The notes: generated by a model not told the origin, from the letters alone. DNA of 64,000 nucleotides from Mycolicibacterium llatzerense (GCF_000878195.1 NZ_JXST01000010.1:84936-148935), one strand, 5' to 3'. Shown: positions 26,899 to 35,840, counted from the stretch's first letter. A program made the numbers and translations.

Positions 26899-26919
26899 TT
26901 ACTATATGTCTTACAGTAG
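26899..26919. promoter_or_regulatory. Operator copy 4 (divergent hydratase/TetR promoter)
   Basis: TTACTAT-N7-ACAGTAG matches the cluster consensus; the right half is exact and the left half has one change. Its place between the TetR gene and its divergent neighbour indicates autoregulation and ties the other five copies to this regulator. Confidence 0.8.
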
Positions 26920-26997
26920 ACGGACGTGCCAGTCGAGAGGGCAGCACACGGTAGATTCAACAGTTGCGCAGCATCGATCGTGATGGAGGTGCCCACA

Positions 26998-27738
26998 GTG
27001 GCAAAGGTGGCAACCGCCGAAAAGCGCCAGCGGCGTGAGCGGGGTTCGATCAATCCCGACGACATCATCAACGGGGCATTCGAACTCGCAGAACAGGTTT
27101 CGATCGACAACCTCAGCATGCCGCTGCTGGGCAAACACCTCGGCGTCGGCGTCACGAGCATCTACTGGTACTTCCGCAAGAAGGACGACCTGCTCAATGC
27201 GATGACCGACCGCGCGCTGCGCGAGTACGTGTTCGCCACGCCGTATGTCGAAGCCAAAGATTGGCGTTCGACGCTGCGCAACCACGCCCGCACGATGCGT
27301 GAAACTTTCGTGGGCAACCCGATTCTGTGCGACCTGATTCTCATCCGGTCCGCACTGAGCCCGCGGGCCGCCCGGTTGGGCGTACAGGCCGTCGAGAAGG
27401 CGATCGCGAGCCTGGTGGAAGCCGGGCTGTCGCCGGAGCACGCATTCGACATCTATTCGGCAGTGTCGGTTCACGTCCGTGGTTCAGCTGTGCTGCAACG
27501 CCTTCGGGACAAGAACCAGGCCGACGGCGAAGGGCCGGGCGATATCCAAGACGCCATGACCATCGACGCCGCGACCACACCACTGCTCGCCAGGGCAGTC
27601 CAGGAGGGCCACCACCTCGGCACAGCGGATGAGAACAACTTCGACTTCGGGCTCGAGTGCATCCTCGACCAGGCCGAACGCCTGATGGAGGCCAACAAGA
27701 AGCCGGCGCCCCGCACCCGCAAGGCGCCGCGCTCCTAG
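26998..27738 (+). CDS. TetR-family transcriptional regulator, probable cluster regulator
   Basis: The 246-residue protein has an N-terminal helix-turn-helix (about residues 22-60, with SMPLLGKHLGVGVTSIYWYF as the recognition region) followed by a helical ligand-binding domain. The start was set at the GTG at 26998 because GGAGGTG lies seven bases before it; an ATG at 26983 would include the SD sequence. It likely binds the TACTGT-N7-ACAGTA operators, including the one in its own promoter, and releases them on binding a CoA ester or the substrate. Confidence 0.9.
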   Translation: MAKVATAEKRQRRERGSINPDDIINGAFELAEQVSIDNLSMPLLGKHLGVGVTSIYWYFRKKDDLLNAMTDRALREYVFATPYVEAKDWRSTLRNHARTMRETFVGNPILCDLILIRSALSPRAARLGVQAVEKAIASLVEAGLSPEHAFDIYSAVSVHVRGSAVLQRLRDKNQADGEGPGDIQDAMTIDAATTPLLARAVQEGHHLGTADENNFDFGLECILDQAERLMEANKKPAPRTRKAPRS

Positions 27739-27744
27739 TTCGTT

Positions 27745-28920
27745 CTAAACCTCGACGACGACCGCGCCGCCCTGCCCGCCGCCGGCACACATCGCGGCAA
27801 CACCGATCCCGCCACCACGGCGCTGCAGCTCGTAGATCAGTGTCGTCACCATCCGCGCACCCGACGCCGCGATGGGATGCCCCAGGCTGCAGCCACTTCC
27901 GGAGAAGTTCACCTTCTCCTCGTCGAGACCGAATTCTTTGCACGCAGCGATCGGCACCGAGGCGAACGCTTCGTTGATCTCCCACAGGGCAACATCGGCC
28001 GGTTGCAATCCGGCCCGCTGCAGCACCTTTCCGATCGCGCGCACCGCGCCGAGGCCGGTGTCGCGCGGTGCGACGCCGGCGGCCGCCCACGCACGCACGG
28101 TGGCCATCTTCGTCAGGTTTTCCGCCTCGGCGTAGGCGGCGTCGACGATCGCGACCGCGGCGGCAGCGTCGTTGGTGCCACTGCTGTTGCCGGCGGTGAT
28201 CGAGAACCCCTCGATCTCGGGATGCAAAGGCTTCAACTGGGCGAGCTTCTCGGCAGTGGTGTCGCGCCGGGGAAACTCGTCGACGCTGAAGTCGATGACG
28301 GAGCCGTCGGGCAATTGCACCTTCAGGGGGACGATCTCGTCGAGGAACTTGCCGGCGTCGATCGCGGCGATGGCCCGCTGATGCGACCGCGCGGCCCAGG
28401 CGTCCATCTCTTCGCGCGTGATGCCCATGGCCTGCGCGGTGTTCCAGCCGACGGTGATCGACATGTCCTTGGCCGGAGCATCCGGCGTCTCGACGTGCGT
28501 CGGCGGCATCCACCGCTCTTCGAATTTCAGCTCCGGACCCGGGATGCGCCAGTTCACCAGCGGTGTCATCGACAGCGACTGCACTCCGCCGGCGATCAGC
28601 ACCCGCTCCATGCCCGAGCCGATCTGCGCGGACGCATTGCCGATGGCGGTGAGGCTGCCCGCGCAGTGCCGGTTCACCGACTGGCCGGGCACCTGCTGCA
28701 TGCCGGTCGCGTCCGCCGCATACCGGGCGAGATCGCCACCGCCATAGTGGGATTCAGCGAAGATGAGGTCGTCGATCGCATTCGGGTCGACCCCGGCGCG
28801 GCGCACCACCTCGGGCAGCACCGTGGTGATCAGTGTCTCCGGCGGCGTGTTGACCAGGGTCCCCTTGAAGGATCGGCCGATCGCTGTCCGGACGGCACCG
28901 ACGATGACGGGTGTGGGCAT
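27745..28920 (-). CDS. Acetyl-CoA acetyltransferase (thiolase)
   Basis: The 391-residue classical thiolase has nucleophile C86 in NRHCAGSL, NEAFAS, the His of CSLGHPIAASG and the second catalytic Cys of AAMCAGGGQG. All catalytic residues are intact, unlike the two Ltp proteins. It would perform the last thiolytic step of beta-oxidation. The start MPTPVIVG at 28920 has GAGGTCGAGC upstream. It is monocistronic, 30 bp from operator copy 5, and converges on the TetR gene. Confidence 0.93.
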   Translation of the reverse strand: MPTPVIVGAVRTAIGRSFKGTLVNTPPETLITTVLPEVVRRAGVDPNAIDDLIFAESHYGGGDLARYAADATGMQQVPGQSVNRHCAGSLTAIGNASAQIGSGMERVLIAGGVQSLSMTPLVNWRIPGPELKFEERWMPPTHVETPDAPAKDMSITVGWNTAQAMGITREEMDAWAARSHQRAIAAIDAGKFLDEIVPLKVQLPDGSVIDFSVDEFPRRDTTAEKLAQLKPLHPEIEGFSITAGNSSGTNDAAAAVAIVDAAYAEAENLTKMATVRAWAAAGVAPRDTGLGAVRAIGKVLQRAGLQPADVALWEINEAFASVPIAACKEFGLDEEKVNFSGSGCSLGHPIAASGARMVTTLIYELQRRGGGIGVAAMCAGGGQGGAVVVEV

Positions 28921-28950
28921 GCTCGACCTCAACTTCTCGGGTTGTAACAG

Positions 28951-28971
28951 ATACTGTTGCCTTCACAGTAT
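28951..28971. promoter_or_regulatory. Operator copy 5 (thiolase promoter)
   Basis: ATACTGT-N7-ACAGTAT has perfectly complementary 7-bp half-sites and is the best copy in the set. It lies 30 bp upstream of the thiolase ATG and just after the end of the crotonase gene on the same strand. Confidence 0.8.
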
Positions 28972-28981
28972 ACGAGACCGG

Positions 28982-29848
28982 TCAGCCCGGCTCGTCTACC
29001 CGGAAGTGCTCGTCGCGGAGCCGGAACGCCTCCTTGGTGCCGTGCTCGGCGCGCGTCTTGACGAAGTTGAACTCACCCGGCGCGAACTGCAGATTCGTCC
29101 CGTACGCATGGAACAGATAGCTCGCGACTTCCTCACCCTGGTAGGCCTGGCTCTGTTCGACGAGACGAAACGCCTCCTTGGCGATGACCACACCGTCGGC
29201 GGGCATCTTCGCGGCCTTGGCGGCCCAGTACCCGGCCCTCGCGGTAACCGATTCCGGTGCACAGGTTTCGGTGAAGACTCCGAGATGTTCGACGGCGCCG
29301 GCCTCGACGATGTCGCCGGTGAGCAGCAGTCTGCGCGCCAGCACCGGGCCGAGCCGGTGGAAGAACATGTGCAGGCTGCCGAGCGCAGGCCCGAGGAACC
29401 GCGTCGCGGGCATCCCGATCCGGGTGTCTCGCGCGATGACCGAGATGTCGGTCATCAGCGCCATCTCGAAGCCGCCGCCGAGCGCGTAGCCACCGATCTC
29501 GCCGACTGTGACCTTCGGGAAGCCCATCAGGTTGTGATAGAAGCCGAATGACTTGCGGTCCACTGTGAGTCGTCGTCGCTGGCTCGGCCGGCTCTTGGCC
29601 TGCTGCTCACCCGAGCCGTACCAGCCGTACGCGTTGTTCATGTCCGCCCCGGTGCTGAACACTCCCCCGTTGCCACGCAACAGGACCACGGTGATGTCGT
29701 CGTCATCGGCGACCTGATCGAGGTAGCGGGCCAGCTGATCACGCATGGTGGCGTCGTAGGAGTTGCGCTTGGCCGGGTCGTTGAGCGTGATGGTCGCGAT
29801 GCGGTGGTCTTCGTCGACCGAGTAGAGAACACGATCGTCAGTCATCAT
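28982..29848 (-). CDS. Enoyl-CoA hydratase/isomerase family protein (single glutamate)
   Basis: The 288-residue crotonase has FSTGADM and GGYALGGGFEMALMTD, with the first catalytic Glu present. The second Glu site reads GMPATRFLG, with Ala in place of Glu. One-acid crotonases are usually isomerases, hydrolases or dehalogenases. Two adjacent ATGs (29848, 29845) are possible; both overlap the upstream stop. It is the second gene after the thioesterase-like gene, under operator copy 6. Confidence 0.85.
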   Translation of the reverse strand: MMTDDRVLYSVDEDHRIATITLNDPAKRNSYDATMRDQLARYLDQVADDDDITVVLLRGNGGVFSTGADMNNAYGWYGSGEQQAKSRPSQRRRLTVDRKSFGFYHNLMGFPKVTVGEIGGYALGGGFEMALMTDISVIARDTRIGMPATRFLGPALGSLHMFFHRLGPVLARRLLLTGDIVEAGAVEHLGVFTETCAPESVTARAGYWAAKAAKMPADGVVIAKEAFRLVEQSQAYQGEEVASYLFHAYGTNLQFAPGEFNFVKTRAEHGTKEAFRLRDEHFRVDEPG

Positions 29849-30498
29849 TCCTCGAATCCGTTGCGTCGCTTGCCAAATTGAAAACCGCTGAGTAGCGCGG
29901 GCCGAGAAGCCACGGTGCTGAACTCACCGATGCAGAGCACGTCGTCGTCCCGCAGTAGTCGTGCCGTCGAGACGACCGCGCCGTCGGATTCCACGCGCAC
30001 GATGTCGAAGCGCAGCTCGGTGAGGATGGGCGTCGGCCGCCGGAAGGTCAGCGCCAGCGCACGGGTCTTACCCGTCCGCTGCGCGGCGCAGCTCTGATGT
30101 TGCGTGACGCAATCGAAGAACACGGCCAGGAACCCGCCATTGACCAGACCCGGCGGCCCCTCGTAGACCAGCGGGAAGCTCACACGTCCGCTCGCCCTTT
30201 CGTCATCGAGGTAGTCGAAGGCGTATTCGGGGAAGCACGGGTTGTAGGCGCCGATGTCGAATGCGTGGTCGAGGTAGATGCGCTGCTCATCGCCGGCGTC
30301 CGCACCGATGCGCGGCGTCAGGTCCTGCGGGCCCGCCGCGGCCAGCACACCCTCCCATTCCGCGAACCGGGCCAGCATGTCGTCCACCACGGGATGGTCC
30401 CGCTCCAGCGCCAGCAGCAGTCCGGCCAGGCGCCGCATCGCCCCGGCTGCCGCGACCGTCTGCGCGAGCGGACGTTCGCCGTATTCGACCGTGGCCAT
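29845..30498 (-). CDS. Hotdog-fold thioesterase-like protein
   Basis: The 217-residue protein has a C-terminal hotdog segment (GLVNGGFLAVFFDCVTQHQ, then strands ALTFRRPTPI and STARLLRDDDVLCIGEF) typical of PaaI/4HBT thioesterases. The N-terminal 90 residues have no clear domain. It could release free acid from a CoA intermediate or act as a CoA-binding dehydratase-like protein. The start ATG at 30498 follows AGAGG. It leads a two-gene operon, 38 bp from operator copy 6. Confidence 0.75.
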   Translation of the reverse strand: MATVEYGERPLAQTVAAAGAMRRLAGLLLALERDHPVVDDMLARFAEWEGVLAAAGPQDLTPRIGADAGDEQRIYLDHAFDIGAYNPCFPEYAFDYLDDERASGRVSFPLVYEGPPGLVNGGFLAVFFDCVTQHQSCAAQRTGKTRALALTFRRPTPILTELRFDIVRVESDGAVVSTARLLRDDDVLCIGEFSTVASRPALLSGFQFGKRRNGFEE

Positions 30499-30536
30499 CT
30501 GCCTCTTTTCCCGCTTGCCGAATGCAATCGTAGTAC

Positions 30537-30557
30537 ATACTGTTGGCATCACAGTAC
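30537..30557. promoter_or_regulatory. Operator copy 6 (divergent promoter 30498/30580)
   Basis: ATACTGT-N7-ACAGTAC matches the consensus in both half-sites, with one terminal base change. It lies between the thioesterase-like operon and the plus operon 30580-35839. Confidence 0.8.
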
Positions 30558-30579
30558 GGCATGAGAGAGGACCACGACG

Positions 30580-31377
30580 GTGAGCGATGACGGTTCGATC
30601 ACCGTGCTTCGCAACGGCTCTGTCCTGAGCCTCATGCTCGACCGACCGGCGCATCGAAACGCGTTGAGCCACTCGATGATCGACCGGATGGTCAGCGAGC
30701 TCACGACGGCCGCGAGCGACGAAACCCTGCGCGCCGTGCACATCGGCGCGGTGGGCCCGGATTTCTGCAGCGGTGCGGACTGGGTCGCCACGAACGAGGC
30801 AGGAACGCGGCCCCGAGCGGGCCACCTGCTGCGCCGCATCCCCCATACCGCGCACCGCCTCATCGAACTTGTTGCGACCATTCAACTTCCGGTCGTGTGC
30901 AGCGTCCGGGGCTGGGCCGTCGGACTGGGCTGCAACCTGGCGCTGGCCGCCGACTTCACGGTCGCCGCCGACGACGCGACGTTCTGGGAACCATTCGCCG
31001 CGCGCGGCTTCACCCCGGACTCCGGTGCGACGTGGCTGCTGCCACGACTGATCGGCTTGGCCCGCGCCAAGGAGATGCTCCTGCTCGGCGAACAAGTCAG
31101 CGCGAGCGAGGCGGCAAACTGGGGCATGGTGCACCGCGCGGTCGCCCCGGCAGACCTCGAGGATGCCGCCCGCGCCCTCGTCGACCGACTGGCCTCGGGC
31201 CCGACCGTGACCCTCGGACTGGCGAAACAGGCCATCCATCACGCCCAGCAGGCGACGCTGTCGCAGGCGCTGACCCAGGAGCTGTACAACGTGGAATTGT
31301 CCTGCCGCACAGCTGATTTCAAAGAGGGAATGGCCGCGTTCCGCGAGCACCGGCCGCCCCAGTTCGGTGGGCGGTGA
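30580..31377 (+). CDS. PaaG-like enoyl-CoA isomerase
   Basis: The 265-residue crotonase has FCSGADW and RGWAVGLG for the oxyanion hole. Instead of two hydratase Glu residues it has GFTPDSGATWLLPRL, the PDSG Asp arrangement of PaaG-type isomerases. It would shift a double bond or open an oxepin-type ring on a CoA ester. The start is GTG behind GAGAGAGGACC. It is first in the plus operon of three crotonases and two CoA ligases, all overlapping by about 4 bp. Confidence 0.87.
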   Translation: MSDDGSITVLRNGSVLSLMLDRPAHRNALSHSMIDRMVSELTTAASDETLRAVHIGAVGPDFCSGADWVATNEAGTRPRAGHLLRRIPHTAHRLIELVATIQLPVVCSVRGWAVGLGCNLALAADFTVAADDATFWEPFAARGFTPDSGATWLLPRLIGLARAKEMLLLGEQVSASEAANWGMVHRAVAPADLEDAARALVDRLASGPTVTLGLAKQAIHHAQQATLSQALTQELYNVELSCRTADFKEGMAAFREHRPPQFGGR

Positions 31378-32180
31378 GCATGTTCGACACCATCAAGTAC
31401 GAGGTCGACGACCACAAGGCCATCATCACGCTGAACCGCCCCGACGCCCTCAACGCACTGAGCCCGCACATGGTCACGGAACTGCGCGCGGCCTACGACC
31501 GGGCCGAGAACGACGACGACGTATGGCTGCTCATCGTCACCGCCACCGGCCGCGGCTTCTGCACCGGCGCGGACGTGAAGGAGATTCCCGGCGACGGCAA
31601 GGTCATCAATGAACGGCCTTACCTGTCGACCTACGACCAATGGGAAGCCCCGCAGGAGGGCACCCCGCCGTTCCGGCGGATGGCCAAACCCGTGCTGGCC
31701 GCCATCAACGGCATCTGCTGTGGCGCGGGCCTGGACTGGGTGACCACGGCCGACATCGTCATCGCGTCCGAGCGGGCCACGTTCTTCGATCCGCACGTGA
31801 GCATCGGTCTGGTGGCCGGCCGCGAAGTTGTCCGGCTCGCACGGGTGCTGCCCAGATCAGTGGCGTTGCGCATGGCGTTGATGGGCAAGCACGAACGATT
31901 GAGCGCCGCGCGCGCGTACGAGCTCGGCATGATCAGTGAAGTCGTCGACCACGACCGCCTACTGGACCGCGCACACGAGATCGCCGACATCGTCAACTCC
32001 AATGCCCCACTGGCCGTTCGGGGTACGCGGCTGGCGATCCTCAAAGGCCTGGACCTGCCGCTGCACGAGGCCGAGATGCTCGCGGAGTCCTTCCGGGAAC
32101 GCAACCTGCACACCGCGGATTCGCTGGAGGGGCCCGCGGCGTTCGTCGAGAAACGCGCACCGAACTGGCAGTGCCGATGA
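31374..32180 (+). CDS. Enoyl-CoA hydratase family protein, atypical active site
   Basis: The 268-residue crotonase has FCTGADVKE and NGICCGAGLDWVTTAD; Asp stands where the first hydratase Glu would be. The second site reads FFDPHVSIGLV, with His for Glu. This FFD-HVS pattern is shared with the next gene, so the two are paralogues. The reaction is probably not simple hydration. Start GTG overlaps the previous stop (GTGA). Confidence 0.85.
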   Translation: MSMFDTIKYEVDDHKAIITLNRPDALNALSPHMVTELRAAYDRAENDDDVWLLIVTATGRGFCTGADVKEIPGDGKVINERPYLSTYDQWEAPQEGTPPFRRMAKPVLAAINGICCGAGLDWVTTADIVIASERATFFDPHVSIGLVAGREVVRLARVLPRSVALRMALMGKHERLSAARAYELGMISEVVDHDRLLDRAHEIADIVNSNAPLAVRGTRLAILKGLDLPLHEAEMLAESFRERNLHTADSLEGPAAFVEKRAPNWQCR

Positions 32181-32956
32181 CGTTCGAGACCATCACCCTC
32201 GACGTGGACCCCGACACCCACGTCGCCACCATCACGCTGAACCGGCCCGAGGCGCTCAACGCGTTCAACCGCACCATGTGCGAGGAGATGGTGCAGGCGT
32301 GGCGGGCCGTCAAACGCGACGACACCGTCCACGCCGTCGTACTGCGCGCCGCCGGTGACCGGGCGTTCAGCGCCGGCCTCGACGTGAAAACGCCGTATGG
32401 ACAACCGGACAACGTGTGGAACCACGAAGACCCCGGCGAAGCGCTCAGCCCGAAATGGCAGAAGATGTGGAAGCCCGTGGTGTGCGCCGTGAACGGCATC
32501 TGCACTGCCGGCGCGTTCTATTTCGTCAACGAATCCGATGTGGTGATCTGTTCGGACGACGCGACGTTCTTCGATTCGCATGTGAGCGCCGGACTGGTGT
32601 GCGCGCTGGAACCGGTCGGACTCATGCGGCGTATCGGCCTCGCCGAGACCTTGCGAATCGCGTTGATGGGCAATGACGAACGTGTCGGAGCGGCCACCGC
32701 CCTGCGCATCGGGCTGGTGTCCGAGGTGGTGCCCGCCGATCAACTGTGGGACCGCGCACACCAGATCGCCGCGGCCATCGCCGCCAAACCGACCTCGGCC
32801 ACCCAGGGCACCGTCAAGGCGATCTGGGAGTCACTGGACAAGCCGTACCGCGCGGCCATGGAGCAGAACCTCATCTACACCCGGCTCGGAAACCCTTTGG
32901 GTACTGCCGAACTCAGTGCCGCACCAGCCAAGCGCAAGCCACCGAGGATCCGGTGA
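32177..32956 (+). CDS. Enoyl-CoA hydratase family protein, atypical active site
   Basis: The 259-residue crotonase has FSAGLDVKTP and NGICTAGAFYFVNESD, with Tyr at the first Glu position, and FFDSHVSAGLV at the second. It is paralogous to the upstream protein but differs in the catalytic residues. ATG at 32177 overlaps the preceding TGA by 4 bp and is preferred to a GTG two codons earlier. The function cannot be assigned. Confidence 0.84.
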   Translation: MTFETITLDVDPDTHVATITLNRPEALNAFNRTMCEEMVQAWRAVKRDDTVHAVVLRAAGDRAFSAGLDVKTPYGQPDNVWNHEDPGEALSPKWQKMWKPVVCAVNGICTAGAFYFVNESDVVICSDDATFFDSHVSAGLVCALEPVGLMRRIGLAETLRIALMGNDERVGAATALRIGLVSEVVPADQLWDRAHQIAAAIAAKPTSATQGTVKAIWESLDKPYRAAMEQNLIYTRLGNPLGTAELSAAPAKRKPPRIR

Positions 32957-34350
32957 CACATCCGCTGAACACACGCATCGCCGAGGTACTGCGGTTGGAC
33001 CCGGGTGCGAATGCCATCGAATACGACGGCCGCTGGCATTCGTGGGGCCAGATCGCCGATGTTGCCCAGGCAGTCGCCGGCCTCTCCCCCGGCACCCAGA
33101 TCGGCATGCTGCTGCGCAACCGGCCCGATCATGTCGCGGCGCTGCTCGGCGTCCTGCTGGCGGGCGGCACCGTCGTCACCGTCAACCCGTCCCGCGGTGC
33201 CGACCGCGTCCGCGCCGACCTCGCCGCGCTCGACCTGTCGACCATCATCGGCGAAGCGTCCGACTTGGATGCCCCGCCCGCAGGGTCGGTGGGCGGTTTA
33301 CGGATCTGGGCGGCCGGCGGCGGCGCCGAACTCCGTCCTGCCGTTGCGGTGCGCATGCTGACCAGCGGAACCACGGGACCGCCCAAGCGAATTGACCTCA
33401 CCTACGACATGCTGGCCCGCAGTCTCATGGGTCCAGCACCGACGGCGCTCCGCCACGGGGTGGCGATCGTCAACGCCCCCTTGGTTCACATCGGCGGCGT
33501 GTACCGGATTTTGCAGTGCATCACGTCGGGACGGCCGTTCGCCCTGCTGGACAAGTTCGACTTGGACCGGTGGGCCGATGCGGTGCGTCGGCACCGACCC
33601 GCCGCGGTCTCCTTGGTGCCGGCAGCGCTGCGAATGGTGCTGCACTCGGAACTGTGCGCCACCGACTTGGCGAGCGTCCGGGCGGTGACGTCAGGTACGG
33701 CGCCGCTGTCTCCCGACGATGCCGACGCCTTCACCGCCAAGTTCGGTATCCCAGTGCTGACCTCCTATGCGGCAACAGAATTCGGTGGCGGGGTCGCAGG
33801 CTGGACCATCGAGGACTACCACCGGTTCTGGAAAGCGAAGCGCGGCAGCGTCGGACGCGCGACGCTCGGCGCGTCCCTGCGGGTCGTCGACGATCACGGC
33901 AACCCGTTGGCCCCTGGCGAGCCGGGACTACTGGAGGTCAAGCCCGGCCAACTCGGGCCGTCCACGGACTGGATGCAGACCACAGACCTGGCCCGCATCG
34001 ACGCCGACGGATTCGTCTGGATTCTGGGACGCGCCGACCAGGCGATCATCCGGGGCGGATTCAAGGTGCTGCCCGACGATGTCCGCGCCGCGCTGGAAGG
34101 GCACCCCGCGGTGGCGGGTGCGGCGGTCGTCGGCCAGCCCGACGAGCGATTGGGCGAGACGCCGGTCGCCATGGTGGAGTTGCGCGCACCCGCCGAGGTC
34201 GACGACATCGTCGATCACCTTCGAACCCGCCTGGCGCGCTACGAGATTCCCAGTTCCATCGCGATCGTCGACCAGATTCCCCGTACCCCGTCAGGCAAGG
34301 CGGATCTGGGTGAGGTCCGCCGATTCTTCGCCGACGAACATGCCCGATAG
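32953..34350 (+). CDS. AMP-forming CoA ligase, compact form
   Basis: The 465-residue ANL enzyme has the P-loop LTSGTTGPPKR, YAATEFGGG as adenine motif and RTPSGKADL with the C-terminal catalytic Lys. It is shorter than most FadD proteins because the N-terminal domain is reduced. It would activate a small or ring-derived carboxylic acid. GTG at 32953 overlaps the preceding stop by 4 bp, and its 3' end overlaps the next ligase gene by 11 bp. Confidence 0.87.
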   Translation: MTHPLNTRIAEVLRLDPGANAIEYDGRWHSWGQIADVAQAVAGLSPGTQIGMLLRNRPDHVAALLGVLLAGGTVVTVNPSRGADRVRADLAALDLSTIIGEASDLDAPPAGSVGGLRIWAAGGGAELRPAVAVRMLTSGTTGPPKRIDLTYDMLARSLMGPAPTALRHGVAIVNAPLVHIGGVYRILQCITSGRPFALLDKFDLDRWADAVRRHRPAAVSLVPAALRMVLHSELCATDLASVRAVTSGTAPLSPDDADAFTAKFGIPVLTSYAATEFGGGVAGWTIEDYHRFWKAKRGSVGRATLGASLRVVDDHGNPLAPGEPGLLEVKPGQLGPSTDWMQTTDLARIDADGFVWILGRADQAIIRGGFKVLPDDVRAALEGHPAVAGAAVVGQPDERLGETPVAMVELRAPAEVDDIVDHLRTRLARYEIPSSIAIVDQIPRTPSGKADLGEVRRFFADEHAR

Positions 34351-35839
34351 CACCGACACCATCGACCGCCTGGTCCGGGCGCGCAGTGCGGCGCATCCGG
34401 ACAAGCCGGCGGTGATCGACCCGACCACCTCGATGAGCTACGGCGAGCTCGATGCGTCGAGTCGCAGCCTGGCCGCGGCGTTCATCGCAGCCGGGATCGG
34501 CGTGGGCACTCGCGTCGGGCTGATTATGCCCAACAACGTTGACTGGGTGCGGATCGCCATCGCGGTGACCCGCATCGGGGCGGTGCTGGTTCCGCTGAGC
34601 ACGCTGCTTCGGGGACCCGAACTGGTCGCGCAACTACGCGTCGCGGCGGTGCAGCACCTGATCGGCGTCGACGAGTTCCGGGGCCACCGCTACCTCGACG
34701 AACTCCGTGCCGAGCACGAGCCGTTGCCGGAGCTGCGTCGGGTGTGGCCGGCCACCGACCTGAATGTCGGCACGAATCTGGGTGCCATCGATACGATGAC
34801 CGAAACTGTCACGCCCGCAAACACTCTCGCCATCATGTTCACCTCCGGCAGCAGTGGTCCACCGAAGGGCGTCATCCACTCGCACGGGGGCGCGCTGGGT
34901 GCGGTGCGAGCGGGCTTGACGGCGCGCTGCATCGACACCGAGACCCGCCTGTACCTGCCGATGCCGTTCTTCTGGGTCGGCGGTTTCGGCAGCGGCATCC
35001 TGTCCGCACTGCTGGCCGGCGCCACGCTGGTCACCGAGGAGATTCCCCAGCCGGACACCACCTGGCGACTGTTGCAGCGCGAGCACGTGACGCTGTTTCG
35101 CGGCTGGCCGGACCAAGCCGAAGCGATTGCCCGCCATGCTGATTCGATCGGCGCTTCCCTGCCGGCTCTTCAGCCGGGCAGCCTGCCGGCGCTCTTGCCG
35201 GAGGCGCGGCGTCCAGCTCCGGGAGCCCGGGCGCGACTGTTCGGGATGACCGAGGCGTTCGGCCCGTACTGCGGCTATCCGGCTGACACCGACATGCCGT
35301 CCGACAAATGGGGTAGTTGCGGTAAGCCGTTCTCGGGCACAGAGGTTCGGATCGCTGACCCAGAGACCGGAGAACCCCTATCAGTCGGCGAGATCGGCAT
35401 GATCCATATTCGCGGACCGCATCTCATGCGCGGAATCTGCGGGCGCACAACCGAAGAACTGTTCGACGCGGACGGCTACTACCCCACCGGTGACCTCGGC
35501 AGTGTCGATGACGACGGGTTCCTGTTCTATCACGGTCGCTCCGACGACATGTTCAAGGTCAACGGCGCGACCGTCTACCCCAGCGAGGTCGAACAGGCGC
35601 TGCGCACCATCGACGGTGTCGACACCGCGGCGGTGACCGACGTCGCAGGCGCGGTCGGAGCAGCCATTGTGAGTCGTACAAGGACCGTCGATGAGCTGCG
35701 GGTGGCGGCCCGAAAGCGGCTCAGTTCCTTCAAAGTTCCGACGGTGTGGCGAGTACTGGGGTCCGATGACGCGCTGCCAAGAGGCTCCACCGGGAAGGTC
35801 GACGTTGCCGCGTTGCGGGAGCTGCTGGCGCAATCCTGA
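34340..35839 (+). CDS. AMP-forming CoA ligase
   Basis: The 499-residue ANL enzyme has FTSGSSGPPKG as P-loop, FGMTEAFGPY as adenine motif, YPTGDLG and a final RGSTGKVDV with the catalytic Lys. The central linker (PALQPGSLPALLPEARRP) is Pro/Leu-rich and unusual. It is last in the plus operon beginning at 30580. Three ligases in one regulon suggest several acid intermediates or substrates. It converges with the TesB-like gene with one base between stops. Confidence 0.87.
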   Translation: MPDSTDTIDRLVRARSAAHPDKPAVIDPTTSMSYGELDASSRSLAAAFIAAGIGVGTRVGLIMPNNVDWVRIAIAVTRIGAVLVPLSTLLRGPELVAQLRVAAVQHLIGVDEFRGHRYLDELRAEHEPLPELRRVWPATDLNVGTNLGAIDTMTETVTPANTLAIMFTSGSSGPPKGVIHSHGGALGAVRAGLTARCIDTETRLYLPMPFFWVGGFGSGILSALLAGATLVTEEIPQPDTTWRLLQREHVTLFRGWPDQAEAIARHADSIGASLPALQPGSLPALLPEARRPAPGARARLFGMTEAFGPYCGYPADTDMPSDKWGSCGKPFSGTEVRIADPETGEPLSVGEIGMIHIRGPHLMRGICGRTTEELFDADGYYPTGDLGSVDDDGFLFYHGRSDDMFKVNGATVYPSEVEQALRTIDGVDTAAVTDVAGAVGAAIVSRTRTVDELRVAARKRLSSFKVPTVWRVLGSDDALPRGSTGKVDVAALRELLAQS

Positions 35840-35840
35840 C

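Noticed and set aside
1468..35839. KstR or KstR2 (cholesterol regulon) binding sites
   Set aside because: No TnnAACnnGTTnnA or AAGCAAG-type palindromes were seen at the promoters; the TACTGT-N7-ACAGTA motif is different.
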